This document shows positions 1 to 12,135 of a stretch of DNA of 64,000 nucleotides, one piece after another. The position numbers were made by a program, and so were the translations under genes. Numbering within the stretch: position 1 is the stretch's first letter; each line of letters starts with the position of its first letter. The stretch covers positions 31,996,501 to 32,060,500 of the forward strand of contig CM060834.1 of assembly GCA_030762175.1 (NCBI GenBank), in the 5' to 3' direction. This DNA is from Metallyticus violacea (taxonomy: Eukaryota > Arthropoda > Insecta > Mantodea > Metallyticidae). The notes beneath the pieces were generated by a model that was not told the DNA's origin, made no database searches, and saw only the letters and a list, made by a program, of their open reading frames with translations.

Positions 1-1212
1 GAAATAACGCAATAAACATAACACATAGTTTGTAAAACAAAACATGTGAGGATTCCATTCTTTATTGTTATAAAGCAAGATTATGAAAGAGCTGTTAATA
101 AATGTAATTCAAGTATATATTTTGGCGATTCTCAAACTTTTTTGGCCATAGGCCTCTATGATTTAACGTTTAGAGTCATAAATGTAAGTTGTTTATCACT
201 GATTTAAAAATGTTAAAGATATACACAAACAAATGCACTTTGTTCAATATTTGACTTTTTATTGTAGGTGTTCTTTCACAATAGTAATAATTATAATTAG
301 AAAACCGAAGCTACAAACAGTAGTACCATACCAATCACTTCAATATAGCCGGAGCTAAATGTAATGGCAATTGCGTTAACAATCGAAAATGTTTATTTTT
401 GTAGCTATACTATAAAGCAAGTAGCTAAATTATGATACCAGTCGAAAGAAAACTTAAAAATTGTCATAGTTAAACAAAATTTCAAAAAATTATATTTAGC
501 AAATTGGTAATGCTCGCCAACTTGTGCATCCCTCTGAGTTGCTATGGAAATGGAGCAGTCAACCAACGACACACATTTCTCCCCACCCTAAATGCTGCCT
601 ACTATCCGATTATCAGTTTTGGCTGTACCTGCTAACTTGGAGTATAAAACAAGCGTCTACCGTTGCGCTAGGAAACAAGTCGCCAAATTCGTTCTGACGG
701 GATTGGCACTCAGAAATATTTTAAATTTGAGTTAAAATCGAAACCAGTGGCATTAATAATTACATATGTACTGGGTTAAAAATTAGTGCAACCGGGCTGT
801 ACCTGCTGCATTTGAAAAGCCAGCCCTGATCCATCTGTGGTTTTTGTAAGTTCTGTCCGCAACAAATGATCTTCAATATGATTATAATTTAATATCACTT
901 TATTTTACTGATAACCGGTAAAGGGCACACATTGCTGTCGTTTACATGCATTTAAATGGACGGAGAAAGATAGAGTTTTATCAATAGACTGCTATAATCG
1001 ATTGTGAACATGATGCAGACATGCACTGTGTAAACTTTGAGAAAGTATCATATGGAAGGTTTCAAAATAAGCTCATTAAATTACATTTTTTTATTTAGTG
1101 CAATTAGAGAAAGAAGCTAGTTTTTGTTCTTTTAGACGAAAGCGATAATACAAATAATAATAATAATAATTTTATTTTTATTTACGTTTGATCTCATATC
1201 CTAAACCAGAAC

Positions 1213-1243
<31 letters not shown>

Positions 1244-3000
1244 AAACAAAACGGTATGCAATTTTTTTTTAACATAAAATGAGATTAATTGGTTTAAAAG
1301 AAAATTTAAAATTGAGTTCAAACTCGTTAATTCATTTGATTCATCTTCAAAAAACTCAAAACGGAAAGTTAAAGAAAAAAAAAATAATAAATTAAAATGT
1401 GTAGTCGCTCTGTTATTTTATTTTATTTTATTTATTTTTTTTTTTGCAGATGTTTAAAGAAATATAAACAAAACATAATCAGAAGACCTATGATTTTCGT
1501 ACAAACGTAAGAAATATCGTGTTATTTTGAGAATTATATTTTTTTGCTCTAGACAAGAGGTGACTACTGTTCTATTTTGCATAGTTTTGCAACGCAGAAA
1601 ATTACAACTCCTGAGCCATACTTTTTTTATATCATTCATAACAACGAACGAAAATTTGTTCAGAGAGGGCTCTTGGATTCAGTAGAAATGTAAGCAAATC
1701 TCCTCTGTTTCGTCTATAATAACACAATAAGTACTCAGTATAATATGATGATGCATTTAAAATAAATTTAATTTGGTATATCTTAGATTTAATAAATATT
1801 TTACAATTTTATATGATATTACTAAAGTACTATCCATATTGTTCCATACTTTGTTACTTACAATGAAAATTAGACATAACGTGATGCAGGCAGATAAAAC
1901 TATTTAAAGGAAGATTTACTAAGCATTAAAAGGCTGATTGTAAACATCAAGTTTACACGAGTCTTTTACATTAATAGGAAACATAACCAATCCTGGAATG
2001 ATGAGGTGGAGCAAAACCAGCGTGAACATTATATCCACTTAAAAAGTATATATACAAAATGGAAATCCCTCGCCATCATCAACAGCAGCCGTTTCTCTCT
2101 TTATAACTTTATTATAGTCCAACTGGCACACTCCGACAATGTAAGCTACATCGTGAATGCTTTTTCGCTCACTTCCTATGAAACCTGAAAGTGTACTCAT
2201 ATATGTACTTTCTGTGTCCAGAGCTATTTGAGTAAAAATCAAGTATGGCTTCCTTCGGAAGGGAAGTAAAGCCGTGTGTCCCGTGTCGTACATTTACGGC
2301 ACGATAAAAATCTCAAGCCTGAAAGAAGAGACCAATGAGCAAAATTTGTCGGCCTTTTCACGCCCTGGACTGAATGGGACGCTGAACACCCGAGATGTTA
2401 AAGAGCGTCCGTAAATAAAACAAATCAACAAGGACTATTTGACAACCCCTCCCTCAAGATTTTTGAAATCATAAATTTTCATTTAATAGCCAGAACATTG
2501 ATATTTTAAAATAAATTATTTAAGGGGAACATAATTTATTCATGTATATTTTCTTTGTTATATCGATTTTAAAATGTAGGTTGTTTAATTGATTTTTCAA
2601 ACTTGGTAAATTTTAATAAATATCTACTTACAAAAATATATTGCCCCTCCCTCAAAAATATTCTGCGGATGCCCTTGCATGAGCCTCATTACAATGTACA
2701 CCATAAATGAGCAACCTTTGAAAATAACTTTATTTATTAAACTGTGTCAGCTTACAGTTGACGTTCCTTTGTTTTAAAGGTAAACAAACAGTGGAAGTTA
2801 GATGTTAAAATGTGCAACGTATGGGTTTCCCCTCAGCATTATCGTACGTCGTGTCACTTCAGATAGCGCAAAAAATAGCGATTTTTGCAGTTGATTATCC
2901 GAAGAAAGAAACTTCTGTTTTCAAAAGACGTTTTAAAAGTTTATTAATACAAACTAAATAGTCTGTGGATAAACACATTTATTGATTAACCAATGTGCAG
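1..3000. other. Region upstream of the first recognised exon of receptor gene A
   Basis: No coding exon is recognisable here. The 5' exons of gene A (signal peptide, the 45-bp and 110-bp type exons) should lie upstream of 3001 but none could be identified, so they are either outside the window or too diverged to see by eye. The stretch holds a poly-A run (about 1211-1240), AT-rich sequence and a truncated SINE (2219-2421). A TATAAA-like string near 642 is followed by nothing that supports a promoter. Confidence 0.5.
2219..2421 (+). mobile_element. SINE family 2, 5'-truncated copy
   Basis: The body of this copy (cttccttcggaagggaagta, then a segment about AAATTTGTCGGCC, then GATGTTAAAGAGCGTCC) matches the copies at 29.8 kb, 32.9 kb and 49.7 kb. 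The tRNA-like head present at 32.9 kb is missing here. It is a non-autonomous retroelement with no coding capacity; the ORFs on either strand over it are accidental. Confidence 0.75.
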
Positions 3001-3229
3001 GGACAAGATGAAAGAAGGAGACGTGGGCATATCCGGTGCCCTGTGCGCTCTACATAGCACGGGCTTGGTCCATTGTACTGTATCCTCCAGCTTCACAGCA
3101 CCTTGCTATATAGACGTCGCACGCTGGCCATTTGACTCCCAGAGTTGCGACACGCTCATCAAACCTTGGACCAAAAGTGCAGAAGACTTCGAAGTGTACA
3201 TATGGTTGCCTTACGGAAACAATAGTATG
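3001..3229 (+). CDS. Divergent nAChR-like subunit gene A, exon with loop E, Cys-loop and loop B (partial gene)
   Basis: This exon encodes part of the extracellular ligand-binding domain of a Cys-loop receptor subunit, a membrane channel family opened by neurotransmitter. The two loop cysteines enclose exactly 13 residues (C-YIDVARWPFDSQS-C), the family signature, with the WPFD core intact. The loop B tryptophan follows in KPWTKS. The exon is bounded by an AG acceptor after a pyrimidine-rich run ending TGTGCAG and a GTAAGT donor. It enters with one base completing a codon and leaves in phase 0, exactly like the equivalent exon of gene C at 50646. The signature is clear; the exact subunit class is not. 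The bracketing exons upstream are not seen. Confidence 0.88.
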
Positions 3230-4679
3230 GTAAGTTCTAAAAGGACATAGTGTAATAAAGACATCCATCCGCTTGTAATTTCATGGTTTTCAAGCATTGC
3301 CTCCATGCTCCATGTGTAAGATGATAATTTTCTTATAACATAACTTCACAAATACGGAACACGATGTTTGAGAAGGTCGTTTTATCCCCCCCCCCCCCGA
3401 AAACTGCTGCAGTTAAATCAGAGCTTATGTTCGTGTGAGGAGATATTCGAAAGGGGCGCGAAATGATTATCTGGATGCAGATTCACACTATAGTACTTCT
3501 TAGGCTTTCATGGCCGGCGTTATAGTTAAAACAGTTCAAATCTCCCGCGCTGTTTTGCCGTGGTCCATGGTTTAAATTACTACAATAGCTTTCACCAACT
3601 ACTTCGGTTGGCATCTTCAGTGGACGACGAACAACACCTGTTAACAAGACGACAGTATTGATCCGTCTCTCATTAAGTATTCAAACTCTGATTAACTTTC
3701 CCGCAGCTGCAGGTAACGCTAAAGAGTGCGGCAATATTACCCACGATTCCACGAAATTAGCTTGTTTGTGGCATCTTACAATAATGTGTATTATTCGCTT
3801 CACTCTAAGTGTTTGTGCTAGGCGTTTTCCTTTGTATTGAATGTAATTATGTTCACGAACTCCTATGGAGAAATGCATTTATGTATTTGCATAATTTGAC
3901 ATTTATTTCGAGTATCTACAATATCAACTAAATTCTTGTCTTGATAAAACATTATGTTTATTGGTCCTTATAAATGATGCAATGCAAAAATATGCTAGAT
4001 GATATAGGACAAGTCAGAAAATATTTTCATTTAAATTAAAAAAAAAGTATGTAAGGCTAGTAATAATATACAAAGTTATCACATGCTACACCATTGTGTA
4101 AGTTATATCTTTAAAACCTGCCCAAACATTCTAGAACAAAAGGACTTATCAAAAGAAAAATAAATATATAAACTTCAATAACTTTACAAATGCAATTCAT
4201 TAACTGTTATAATAAAATAAATTTTATTTTATACACTATAAATACTCTCAATATTATTTAAAAACTCATTCAACAATTAAAAACAGCAATAAAATAAATA
4301 TGCTGTTATTGCCCATTGCCCACTTTTCAATTGCTTTGACTTGGAGTGTAATTTATTGTATAATTTGATGGCCATTAAGGGTAGCACTATTTTGATATGT
4401 TTTATATTATGTGAAGATCTGCTTTTCTTCTTGTATTGTGTTGATGTATTACTTCATTTGTTATATATGTGATTCTTTTGCTATAAGCTTGTTTCTAATA
4501 AACAATGTTGCCTAATATATGTATGCAGGGAAATGGCAAGATTCTCAGTTTTAAGAAAATTGGTTTGCAGGAAGACTTGATTTGCACCAGCTATTATTCT
4601 GATTATTTTTATCTGCTTTACAAGTACTTTCTTGAATGGGGGAAGTTACCCCAAAGCAAGATGCCATAATACAGTGGGT

Positions 4680-5060
4680 TATAAATATAAGCAAAGTAAA
4701 CACTTATAAGTGTGTAAGATTTACAATGTGTGCTAATTCCTGAACAGACACCCAACTAAGTTTTTTCATTATATTGTCTATGTGCTTGTCCCATCTTAGG
4801 TCATTTTCCATTGTAATTCCAAGGAATTTACTTGCAGTTTCAATGTAATTATTATTAAAAATTACTATTTGGTTTTGCTTAAGGTGAAAATGCACTGCAA
4901 GTGTCTTTTCTGTATTAACTCTCAGTTGGTTATATGCAAACCAATGACCTTTTCTGATAAAATGTTGTCTATACGTTGAAGGTGCTCATATTCCATACAT
5001 TCCACAATAATGTTTGTACCATCAGCCTAATGAATGATAATTTGGGGAAAGGTTTCTTTT
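4680..5060 (-). mobile_element. LINE reverse-transcriptase C-terminal relic
   Basis: Read on the minus strand, the segment gives fragments typical of the region after the catalytic FADD box of CR1/jockey-type non-LTR retrotransposons: DGTNIIVE, LQRIDNILSEKV, then HFHLKQNQIVIFNN, then KFLGITMENDLRWDKHID and IMKKLS. The KFLG motif and the W-x-x-HI block are diagnostic of this family. The reading frame is broken upstream and the piece is short, so it is a dead fragment inside the gene A intron. A second fragment of a similar element lies in the next intron in the opposite orientation. Confidence 0.75.
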
Positions 5061-5553
5061 CAAGTAATTCATAAAAAGTAATAACAGTACTGGATTTTCT
5101 CTAAATTCCCTTTTGGTTTGAAAGATATTAAAAAATTATGCCCACCAATCCATGCACTCCAGCAAGCAACAACTAGTCAGCATCAAGGGCACCTGCAGCT
5201 ATTCACTGCAATCACAGCTTTAAACCTCATGTATCGAAACAGCAGTAGTACCATACAATCCACAATTTATTCATCAGCAGTGCTTATGTGTGTTATAAAA
5301 GTTTGCAGCTATCTCTATCCAGTGCAATTGCAGCAAATGGTTACATTCATTATGCCATGGTGTTCACTAGTCTTCTATAGTCCTCTGCTTCTGCTATGAA
5401 ATCTGCTTCCACTATATAATGAAAATAACTTGCGTCTTGACTCTGGTGGTTCTCTATATGAAACTGCATAGTCCCTAGTGCAAACTTTGGGAAACAAAAA
5501 ACATATGAATATTCTCAGACATTACTTGGATGTGATAACTTGTCAAAGGTAAG

Positions 5554-5672
<119 letters not shown>

Positions 5673-6643
5673 GGTAAAGTTTGAGAATAGAAATTATAAT
5701 ATCTGCTTCCTTCTGCTTCACATTTTAACTGTTGAACATCTGCCCTTCTATAGTGAGTAACAGAAAATTTAGAACTGCATTTCATTCAATAAACACCATA
5801 ACTGATTTTTTTAAAAATAAATGGAAACTCTTTTTCTAAGTCTTTATTAAACACATGCTTCCTCTTCGGCATTTTCTCTAAAGTGCATGCCCCCATTATG
5901 CTCATTTTACCCCGACATTTTCTATCCTTAGGTGCTTCAATTCAAATATATAGAATTTATTAGACATATAATTTTTATCATTAACCAAACACTACAAAAG
6001 CCAATATTTGCTTTATGTATAACCCTAAAGGAAAAAAGAGATAGTTAATGGTACTTAAAAAATGGTGTAATCAATCTTTAAATGGAAAATACCAAAATAT
6101 CTAATCTCTGATGCCACTAATGTGATAGTTTTCATTGAATTATATAAATTACATACTTTGATAGAGACCATAAGATGGAAATAATAGTAACAAGGTGAAG
6201 CTATCGTTCAGTGATTGCCTGTGCTGAAAGAAGTGGATTTTATAGATTAAAAACCTACTCATGCACAAAGTTTCCCTCTTCTAATTGCTTCATATTAGCA
6301 AATAAGTTTAAATTTAGATATAAAAATGAGTGCAGAAACATGACTTTTTTTCCACAATTGACACATAACAAAATTATATTTTCTGATGCTACATTATTTC
6401 ATTGCAGATTGCAAAAGTCATAATATATATTATGCGTATAACATTAAGCCTTATAGGCTGACATGCCAGAAGTTATTTAAACTCCATCAACCCCCCCCCC
6501 TCCCTGTTATCTATCTATGTATAACATTCCAAAAATTCTGCATCCTAGTCATTTGCAACTTGAAACTCCAGCACCCTCTCTCCATTTTTAGTTTCATAGT
6601 GATACCATCATTGAAGGCAATGAAGTGTATTTGTTTATTACAG

Positions 6644-6812
6644 GTGGGTGATGACTTGTTTGTCCCTAATAGAGAGTGGGATCTGAAGAAAGCAGAATTA
6701 AATAAAACAATAAAGGTGTGGGAGAATGTAACATATACATATATGGGAATGTCCTTGGATATGAAGAGACATGGAAACATTTATGAAGCCAGCATTGTGT
6801 TGCCAGGCTTTG
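6644..6812 (+). CDS. nAChR-like gene A, exon with loop F, loop C and start of TM1
   Basis: Joined in phase 0 to the Cys-loop exon, this exon reads VGDDLFVPNREWDL, then VWENVTYTYMGMSLDMKRH, then ASIVLPGF. It corresponds to the nAChR stretch from the EWD motif through loop C to the TM1 proline (family form ..IRRKP..YTVNLIIPC..). Two N-glycosylation sequons (NKT, NVT) are present. The vicinal cysteine pair that defines alpha subunits is absent, so by the usual convention this is a non-alpha type. The exon leaves one base (g) that combines with TA at 10475 to give Val. Borders are CAG at 6641-6643 and GTGAGT from 6813. Confidence 0.88.
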
Positions 6813-7019
6813 GTGAGTGCAAGCTAGTTAATAAATTATCAGCATTTAATTTTAGAATGATATATGTAACAAACAGTATTCACTTCATTTATGAACATAT
6901 CATACTGTTAAAGCTATACAGCCCATTGCTGGTTCCCTGTTGAGCTAAGCATATTATAACTATAGGGTGGGAATGAGTATAAGACAACAAGTTATAATTG
7001 AAGACAAACATGAAGTTTG

Positions 7020-7610
7020 CAATTACAGACCCTTATATTTTTCACATTTTTTAAAAAAAAAAAATATTTGAAAAAGCAATGCATAGCAGATTATGCAATT
7101 ATCTTGAAAGAAACAGTATTTGGTAACAGAATATTTTAGATTCAGGAAAGGAATATCCAAAGAAAATGCAGCTTTTAAACTACAAATTAAATTCTGTCAG
7201 GATTAACCAATAAATGCATTTATGTGAAATATTCTATGACCAAGTAAAGCATTTTATTGTGTTAACAGTGAAATTCTAATAGAAAAACTAAGCTTTTATT
7301 AAATATAAAATGAAGGCCTAAATTGATTAATTTCTTACTTTGACAACAGAAAACAAAGAAAATGAAACTGCTCAGACAGTAATTAGTGTAATATTCTAAA
7401 TTATTCTAAATTATATGGGAAATTATTGAACATAAAGTTCCACAGAATTCATTCTTGGCTCCTGCTTTTATTAGTTTATATGAATGAACTCTCATTGTCA
7501 TTAAAAACATTAGCACTACTATTCTGTTTGCTGATAATAACAATATACTAGCCTATAGCAATAACTTTGATAATCTTATGGAAAGGATTTATTTTATGCT
7601 TATAACCATA
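7020..7610 (+). mobile_element. Degenerate CR1/jockey-like LINE reverse-transcriptase domain
   Basis: Allowing frameshifts, the plus strand shows the ordered blocks of a non-LTR reverse transcriptase: a YRPL..F..FSKIFEKAM block, a short ERNSIFGN segment, INKCI.VK, then a VPQ.S.L.P..ISLYE block equivalent to the PQGS-LGP-L-Y-ND core, and finally ILFADNNNILAYS where the catalytic FADD aspartates have become FADN. The catalytic change and many stops show that it is inactive. Confidence 0.72.
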
Positions 7611-9081
7611 TATAGCGGTTGAAAGCTTTTTTATAATTTTATAATTTATAATTATAAAATTTTAGAGAAAATTTCTGAAAAAGAGTTGGTAAATGTTTAG
7701 ATGTTGATGGGGCTTATTTGAGCATTTAATAAAATATGTTTTTTTTATAATCCTTTTGTCATTTAAAAATGGGTTTTAATTCAAAATATGTTGATGTAAA
7801 CTAATGGTGTGGTCAATAATATTTATCTTTTATCTAAAAAGTATTTTTAACACTGTATAATTTCTCAAAAAAGTTCAAACAAAGTTGTTTATTTTATTGA
7901 AGACTATCTAATATCTAAAAAGTATACTATCATTTCATTTAAAATTTTAAAGTTAGACACTGCCCCTTATCCCACAGAGTCCCATAAGGGGGGCCCACTT
8001 AAGTTCTACTAAAATGAAGGCCCCTTTCTGCAAAAATTCAGAAAACTTCAGCATTTGGTGTTATTGGTTCATGTATGAGATATTGGTTTGTAATATATTT
8101 AATGGACCACTCTGTATATTAAATGTATAGACATTTCTAAAGGTATAAAGATTTAAAAAGCCTTGAATGTGAATCTTACTAATGCCGGGTGTCATTTCAC
8201 CTGTCATTTATTCCTTCCTGAACTTGTTCCATCCTGAATTTTTTTCACCACCGGAAGAAATTATGAATCTGTTAGATCATACATCACATTCTCTGATATT
8301 GCATATATTTGTTCAGTGATTTTATCTTTGTTACAACATTTCTTCTTCTGTTCTGTATGTACTACATTCTGAAAATATCTTCGAGTACAATACAAATCAG
8401 AAAGTTGGAAAACTGCATATAAAATACTCTGCTATATGCACCAGTTGTGAATCATTCACTTCAAGTGTAAATTATAATAAGATGATGAGTGAATTTATTT
8501 CTAGTGGAGTAAGTTTGTTTACTAAAATGGTAATGGAATTCATATCAAAATAACCAAAATGTGTTAGGATTCACTTAATTTGAAAACCATTAGGAATAAA
8601 ATTATGAATATTTCACACTAACCTTCAACAAGAAAACTTTCATTTCAGTAATAGAAGTCAATGTAAATTCATATAAATGCAAGTAAAAGGTCAGCAGAAG
8701 ACCAGTGGAAGAACTATTAATTTCTTCACCAGCAGAGCAGATGATAAACTTTTTGTGCATACACAAGTAAAATTTTTAAATCATAGTTATAGTTTTCCTG
8801 TTTCTTTGTTATTGTAGCAATTTCAAAATATTAATGATATGTATCAACCTACATATTTCAAGGAAATAAATAAAGAAAAGCAGAAAGACATGGAAAGAGA
8901 GAGAAAGAAGAGAGGAAATAAAATAAATAAGAAAGAATAAAGTCTTTTTTCTCTGAAATGGAACATTGGTCATTGGTGCCAAACTGAGGCAGTAGGTGAC
9001 TGAGGAAATAATAAAAAATGCCAAATCACTTGTGTGTAGTTTCCTAACAAAAATTTGGTAATTTGATAGTTTTATACAGTA

Positions 9082-10412
9082 TGACCCAATGGAATATGAC
9101 AGTTTTCACAACCTTCTTGTGGGACACTTGTATAGAATTAAAGAAAATTATGTTTTCAAGGAACAAGTGACACAATTCAATTTATTAATCTGAACTCATT
9201 TTTTAAAACTCACATTTTTTAAGTGGGCGCAATGACAATGAACAATTTGTGTAATTGACTCTGGAAGTTCTGCATAATAACTCGTTGCAATAAAATATGA
9301 CCAGCATCTCTATTTTCATGAGTTATGTTTTCTTTTAACTGCATGATGGTCCATGGTCTGTCACAGTACACTTTATGTTTCAAGTATCAAGTACATCAAA
9401 AGAGTATGCTGTCATCAGATCTGTAGATCGTGCTGGCCAGATATAATCAACAATTTGAAAAATTATGCGTCCGGAAAACAGGATATGCAGACTAGCGCTG
9501 TGAGCTGGTGCCATCCTGCTGGAACCAAAATTTAGTTTCATCATTATCATCCATCTGAAAGTCCAGTGTTGCCAGTATTTCTGTATATACTGTGCGGTGA
9601 TTGTCACAATACGGTTTCCCTCTTCACCAATGATTTCAATGGCAAAAATGCCACACCATGCTGTTATTTTCTGTTAATACAATGGTTTGTACACTTCCAT
9701 GGGTTTTCGTCACTCAAGTAATGAAAGTTCTGTTTATTTACAATTCAGACAGATGGAAATGAACCTCTTTTGACATAATCAGTTTGTTCAGAATATCTGG
9801 ATTGCCATCAACTATTGCAAGCAACTGCCTACAAATTGCCAATTGAGCAGGTTTATCAGTGTCTTTAAGTTGAAGCACAATTTGAATTTTGTATGGACGG
9901 AATTTTAAGTCATAGTGAAGGATATGGTGAACTCTTGTTCGCTACAGATTCAAAGCAATTGAATGATGCCTAGCACAGCAAGTTGAACTTCTAACCTCTG
10001 CTTCTTGCAACATTTTCAGGTGTACGTACTCTGCGCACACTATCAACAAAATTATCATTGAATTTATTTATCCATTGCATAATAGTGTTATGGAATGGAA
10101 TTCTTATATGACGTGGCACATTAAATGCAACCCTAAACCTTCTCCAAACATAGGAGATTAACTTATATTCAATAAATCTTGTAAAGTGAATACTCGTTTT
10201 TCATCCTTTCTTTTATCCACACTCTTGTTTACTAAACAGACAGAATAAATTGCATGTTTGGAAGGTTACATAGCAACTAATATAACTGTAACACAAAATT
10301 GCTAGAAATTGCAACATTCTGAAAACCACCATATTCCATTGGGTCACTTGTGATTTTTAAAAAATAAGTTCAGATTAATAAATTGCATTGTGCTACTTGT
10401 TCCTAATATGCA
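9082..10412 (-). mobile_element. Decayed Tc1/mariner-superfamily DNA transposon
   Basis: Terminal inverted repeats are visible: TGACCCAATGGAATATG at 9082 pairs with the reverse complement ending at 10346, and a second inverted pair (about 9158-9222 with 10350-10412) shares the string CAATTTATTAATCTGAAC. On the minus strand, transposase fragments appear in order: KEVHFHLS, SDENPWKCTN, YTEILATLDFQMDD, WFQQDG, FSGRII and IWPARSTDL. These match the DDE family that carries FQQDGATAH and WPARSPDL motifs. Many stops and frameshifts make it non-functional. Confidence 0.75.
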
Positions 10413-10474
10413 CTCCTGATATAGATGAAGTCACACTCTTATGTTCTTGACAATGGCTTTATATGTTTGTTTAG

Positions 10475-10627
10475 TAATAGGTCTGGCTGTGCTGGTATCC
10501 TTCTGGTTGGACTCCGATATTGGCACTCGATTCTGCTTATGCTCCACCACTCTAGTTCTGGACTGCTTGTATCTGCAACATGTAGGGTATACACTCTATG
10601 TCAATGGTGCTAACAGTCCTTTTATTG
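10475..10627 (+). CDS. nAChR-like gene A, TM1-TM2 pore exon
   Basis: With the split codon the protein reads PGF-V-IGLAVLVSFWLDSD, then IGTRF and the TM2 segment. From the TM1 proline to the D of LDSD is 18 residues, as in canonical subunits, which fixes the acceptor at the TAG ending at 10474 rather than the earlier AGs (an exon opening at 10425 would meet a stop). TM2 aligns without gaps to alpha-7-type TM2 but GEK is GTR. Taking K/R as 0', pore positions include C at 2', T at 6', V at 9', D at 11', Q at 16', H at 17' and Y at 20'. The exon ends with one base before GTAAGT; joined to TT at 14426 it gives Val. Confidence 0.87.
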
Positions 10628-11464
10628 GTAAGTACTTTTCATAACCACTTGAAAGGAACAGGCTCTTGTAATGATGACTGACTGGAGATGATGAGCAGCT
10701 AACAAAAAATCTATTCATAGTATTAACAAAACAAAGAAATGATGCTTATGTTAAGTGAGAATCAAAACTGCATAGGATAATTTGTGTTCAAAAGGAGGAC
10801 AAAATGAATTTCAACTGTTATGATTAGTTAGGCAAGGTTATATTCCTGATCTTCTCTAAGCCACACAGCTCACTGGTTCAGGTGCTTTGAAAATTAACAA
10901 ATAATGCTTTTTGTCATTTTGTTACATCCAACCAAATGTGGTAATGGACCAAAATCTGTATATAATTTTACATTTACCTTTGTGACAATGCTTTTCATAG
11001 GGTTAGATTCATATTGAATTGCTGACATCCTGAACATTGATTTAATGATAATAATTTTTTTCATAATGTAACTATTTCCTCATGTTGTTTGATTACAATT
11101 ATAACTAATTCATGAAAAAAGTTTAAGTTTAATTTCATAAAACAGTGACTCAACTAAATATGGCCTAACTTACATTGGACTGGAATCAACATTTTTGTTG
11201 TCATTATGAGCTTATGACTTTTCTAAGTCATCTCCTAGATTATGTAGATACTATAATATTTATTTTTTCTAAATTAGTTTCACGCTTATCGGTATTTATA
11301 CTTAGAACCACTTTGCAGTCAGATTGATTGCTATGATATTATTTTACTGGTACTATATTGGTAATTCAATCAACTGAATGTTCAACAATGTATACAATGG
11401 TTTGAACTTGCAATAACGTGTTTGAATAGTGTTGGCAATTTATTTGAAAAGTGATTTTTGAGCA

Positions 11465-11680
11465 GTAAACATGTCAAAACAATCGCAGTGGTATAGGTAA
11501 TGGTCTCTCATAGATGAAGAAGTGCTGGCTTATTGGAATGAAATTTCTGAGAATCAGTCAGAAAACAAGGATGACTTACTTACAGTTCCAAATGGAAATG
11601 AAAAGACAGAAGGTAATTTTATTTTTATAACCCTGTGTTATTCTGTTACTATTGTTATTACTATTTTGACTTTATCAGCA

Positions 11681-11731
<51 letters not shown>

Positions 11732-12135
11732 GAGATCTTTACCAATGCCACTATCATTAGTAGAAATATGATTTGGGTCATGGCAATAGAATTTTAGTTA
11801 AGAGGTTCTAATTAACTTATTTTTCACACAGATGCTGAACCTTATATTCAGTTCATTCTGCTACATGTTGTTGGTCAGTACATGTTTTTCCTTGATCTAG
11901 CCGACATCAACTCTTGGATTATACTCAAGTCTGTGACTGGACAGCAGATATGCTGAAGTTTCATTCTAAAATTTGCAGAAGAACTAAGAATATATGAAAT
12001 CTAGAAATCAAACAAGAAAAAGAGAGAAAGAAGAGGATGAGGTACCAAGAAAGCAGGGCAAATAAAGAATTGTAGAAATAAGATCACTGTATCTTGTAGC
12101 AGATACAAAACACATGTCTGTAGATCGTGAGGGGA
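11465..12135 (+). pseudogene. piggyBac-like transposase relic
   Basis: The 5' part reads DEEVLAYWNEISENQSEN, similar to the acidic N-terminus of PGBD-type transposases. After the ATT microsatellite the 3' part reads FFLDLADINSWIILKSVTG, a stop, then SFILKFAEELR, matching the conserved C-terminal block with N-(S/A)-x-I-L-x-K-x-V-T-G and F-x-x-x-L-x-E-E-L. A cysteine-rich remnant (CRNK, CSRYKTHVCRS) follows in a shifted frame. The catalytic DDD core is absent, so this is a deletion derivative. Confidence 0.55.
11680..11730. repeat. ATT trinucleotide microsatellite
   Basis: An uninterrupted run of about 17 ATT units inside the piggyBac relic. Confidence 0.95.

Larger units (their letters stand above)
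6813..10474 (+). other. Gene A intron inside TM1
   Basis: The intron splits a codon in TM1 after one base. It holds a LINE reverse-transcriptase relic (about 7020-7610) and a decayed Tc1/mariner-like element (9082-10412). Between these, 7610-9080 is AT-rich with no recognised feature. Confidence 0.65.

Noticed and set aside
630..680. TATAAA-like promoter
   Set aside because: No first exon follows and such strings are common in AT-rich DNA.
1977..2140. Stretch reading SWNDEVEQNQREHYIHLKSI before a GTAAGC, resembling the W-x-D..Y..L..I part of the 110-bp nAChR exon for gene A
   Set aside because: No acceptor gives the required phase-0 entry without a stop, the length does not match 110 bp, and the second W-x-P motif is missing.
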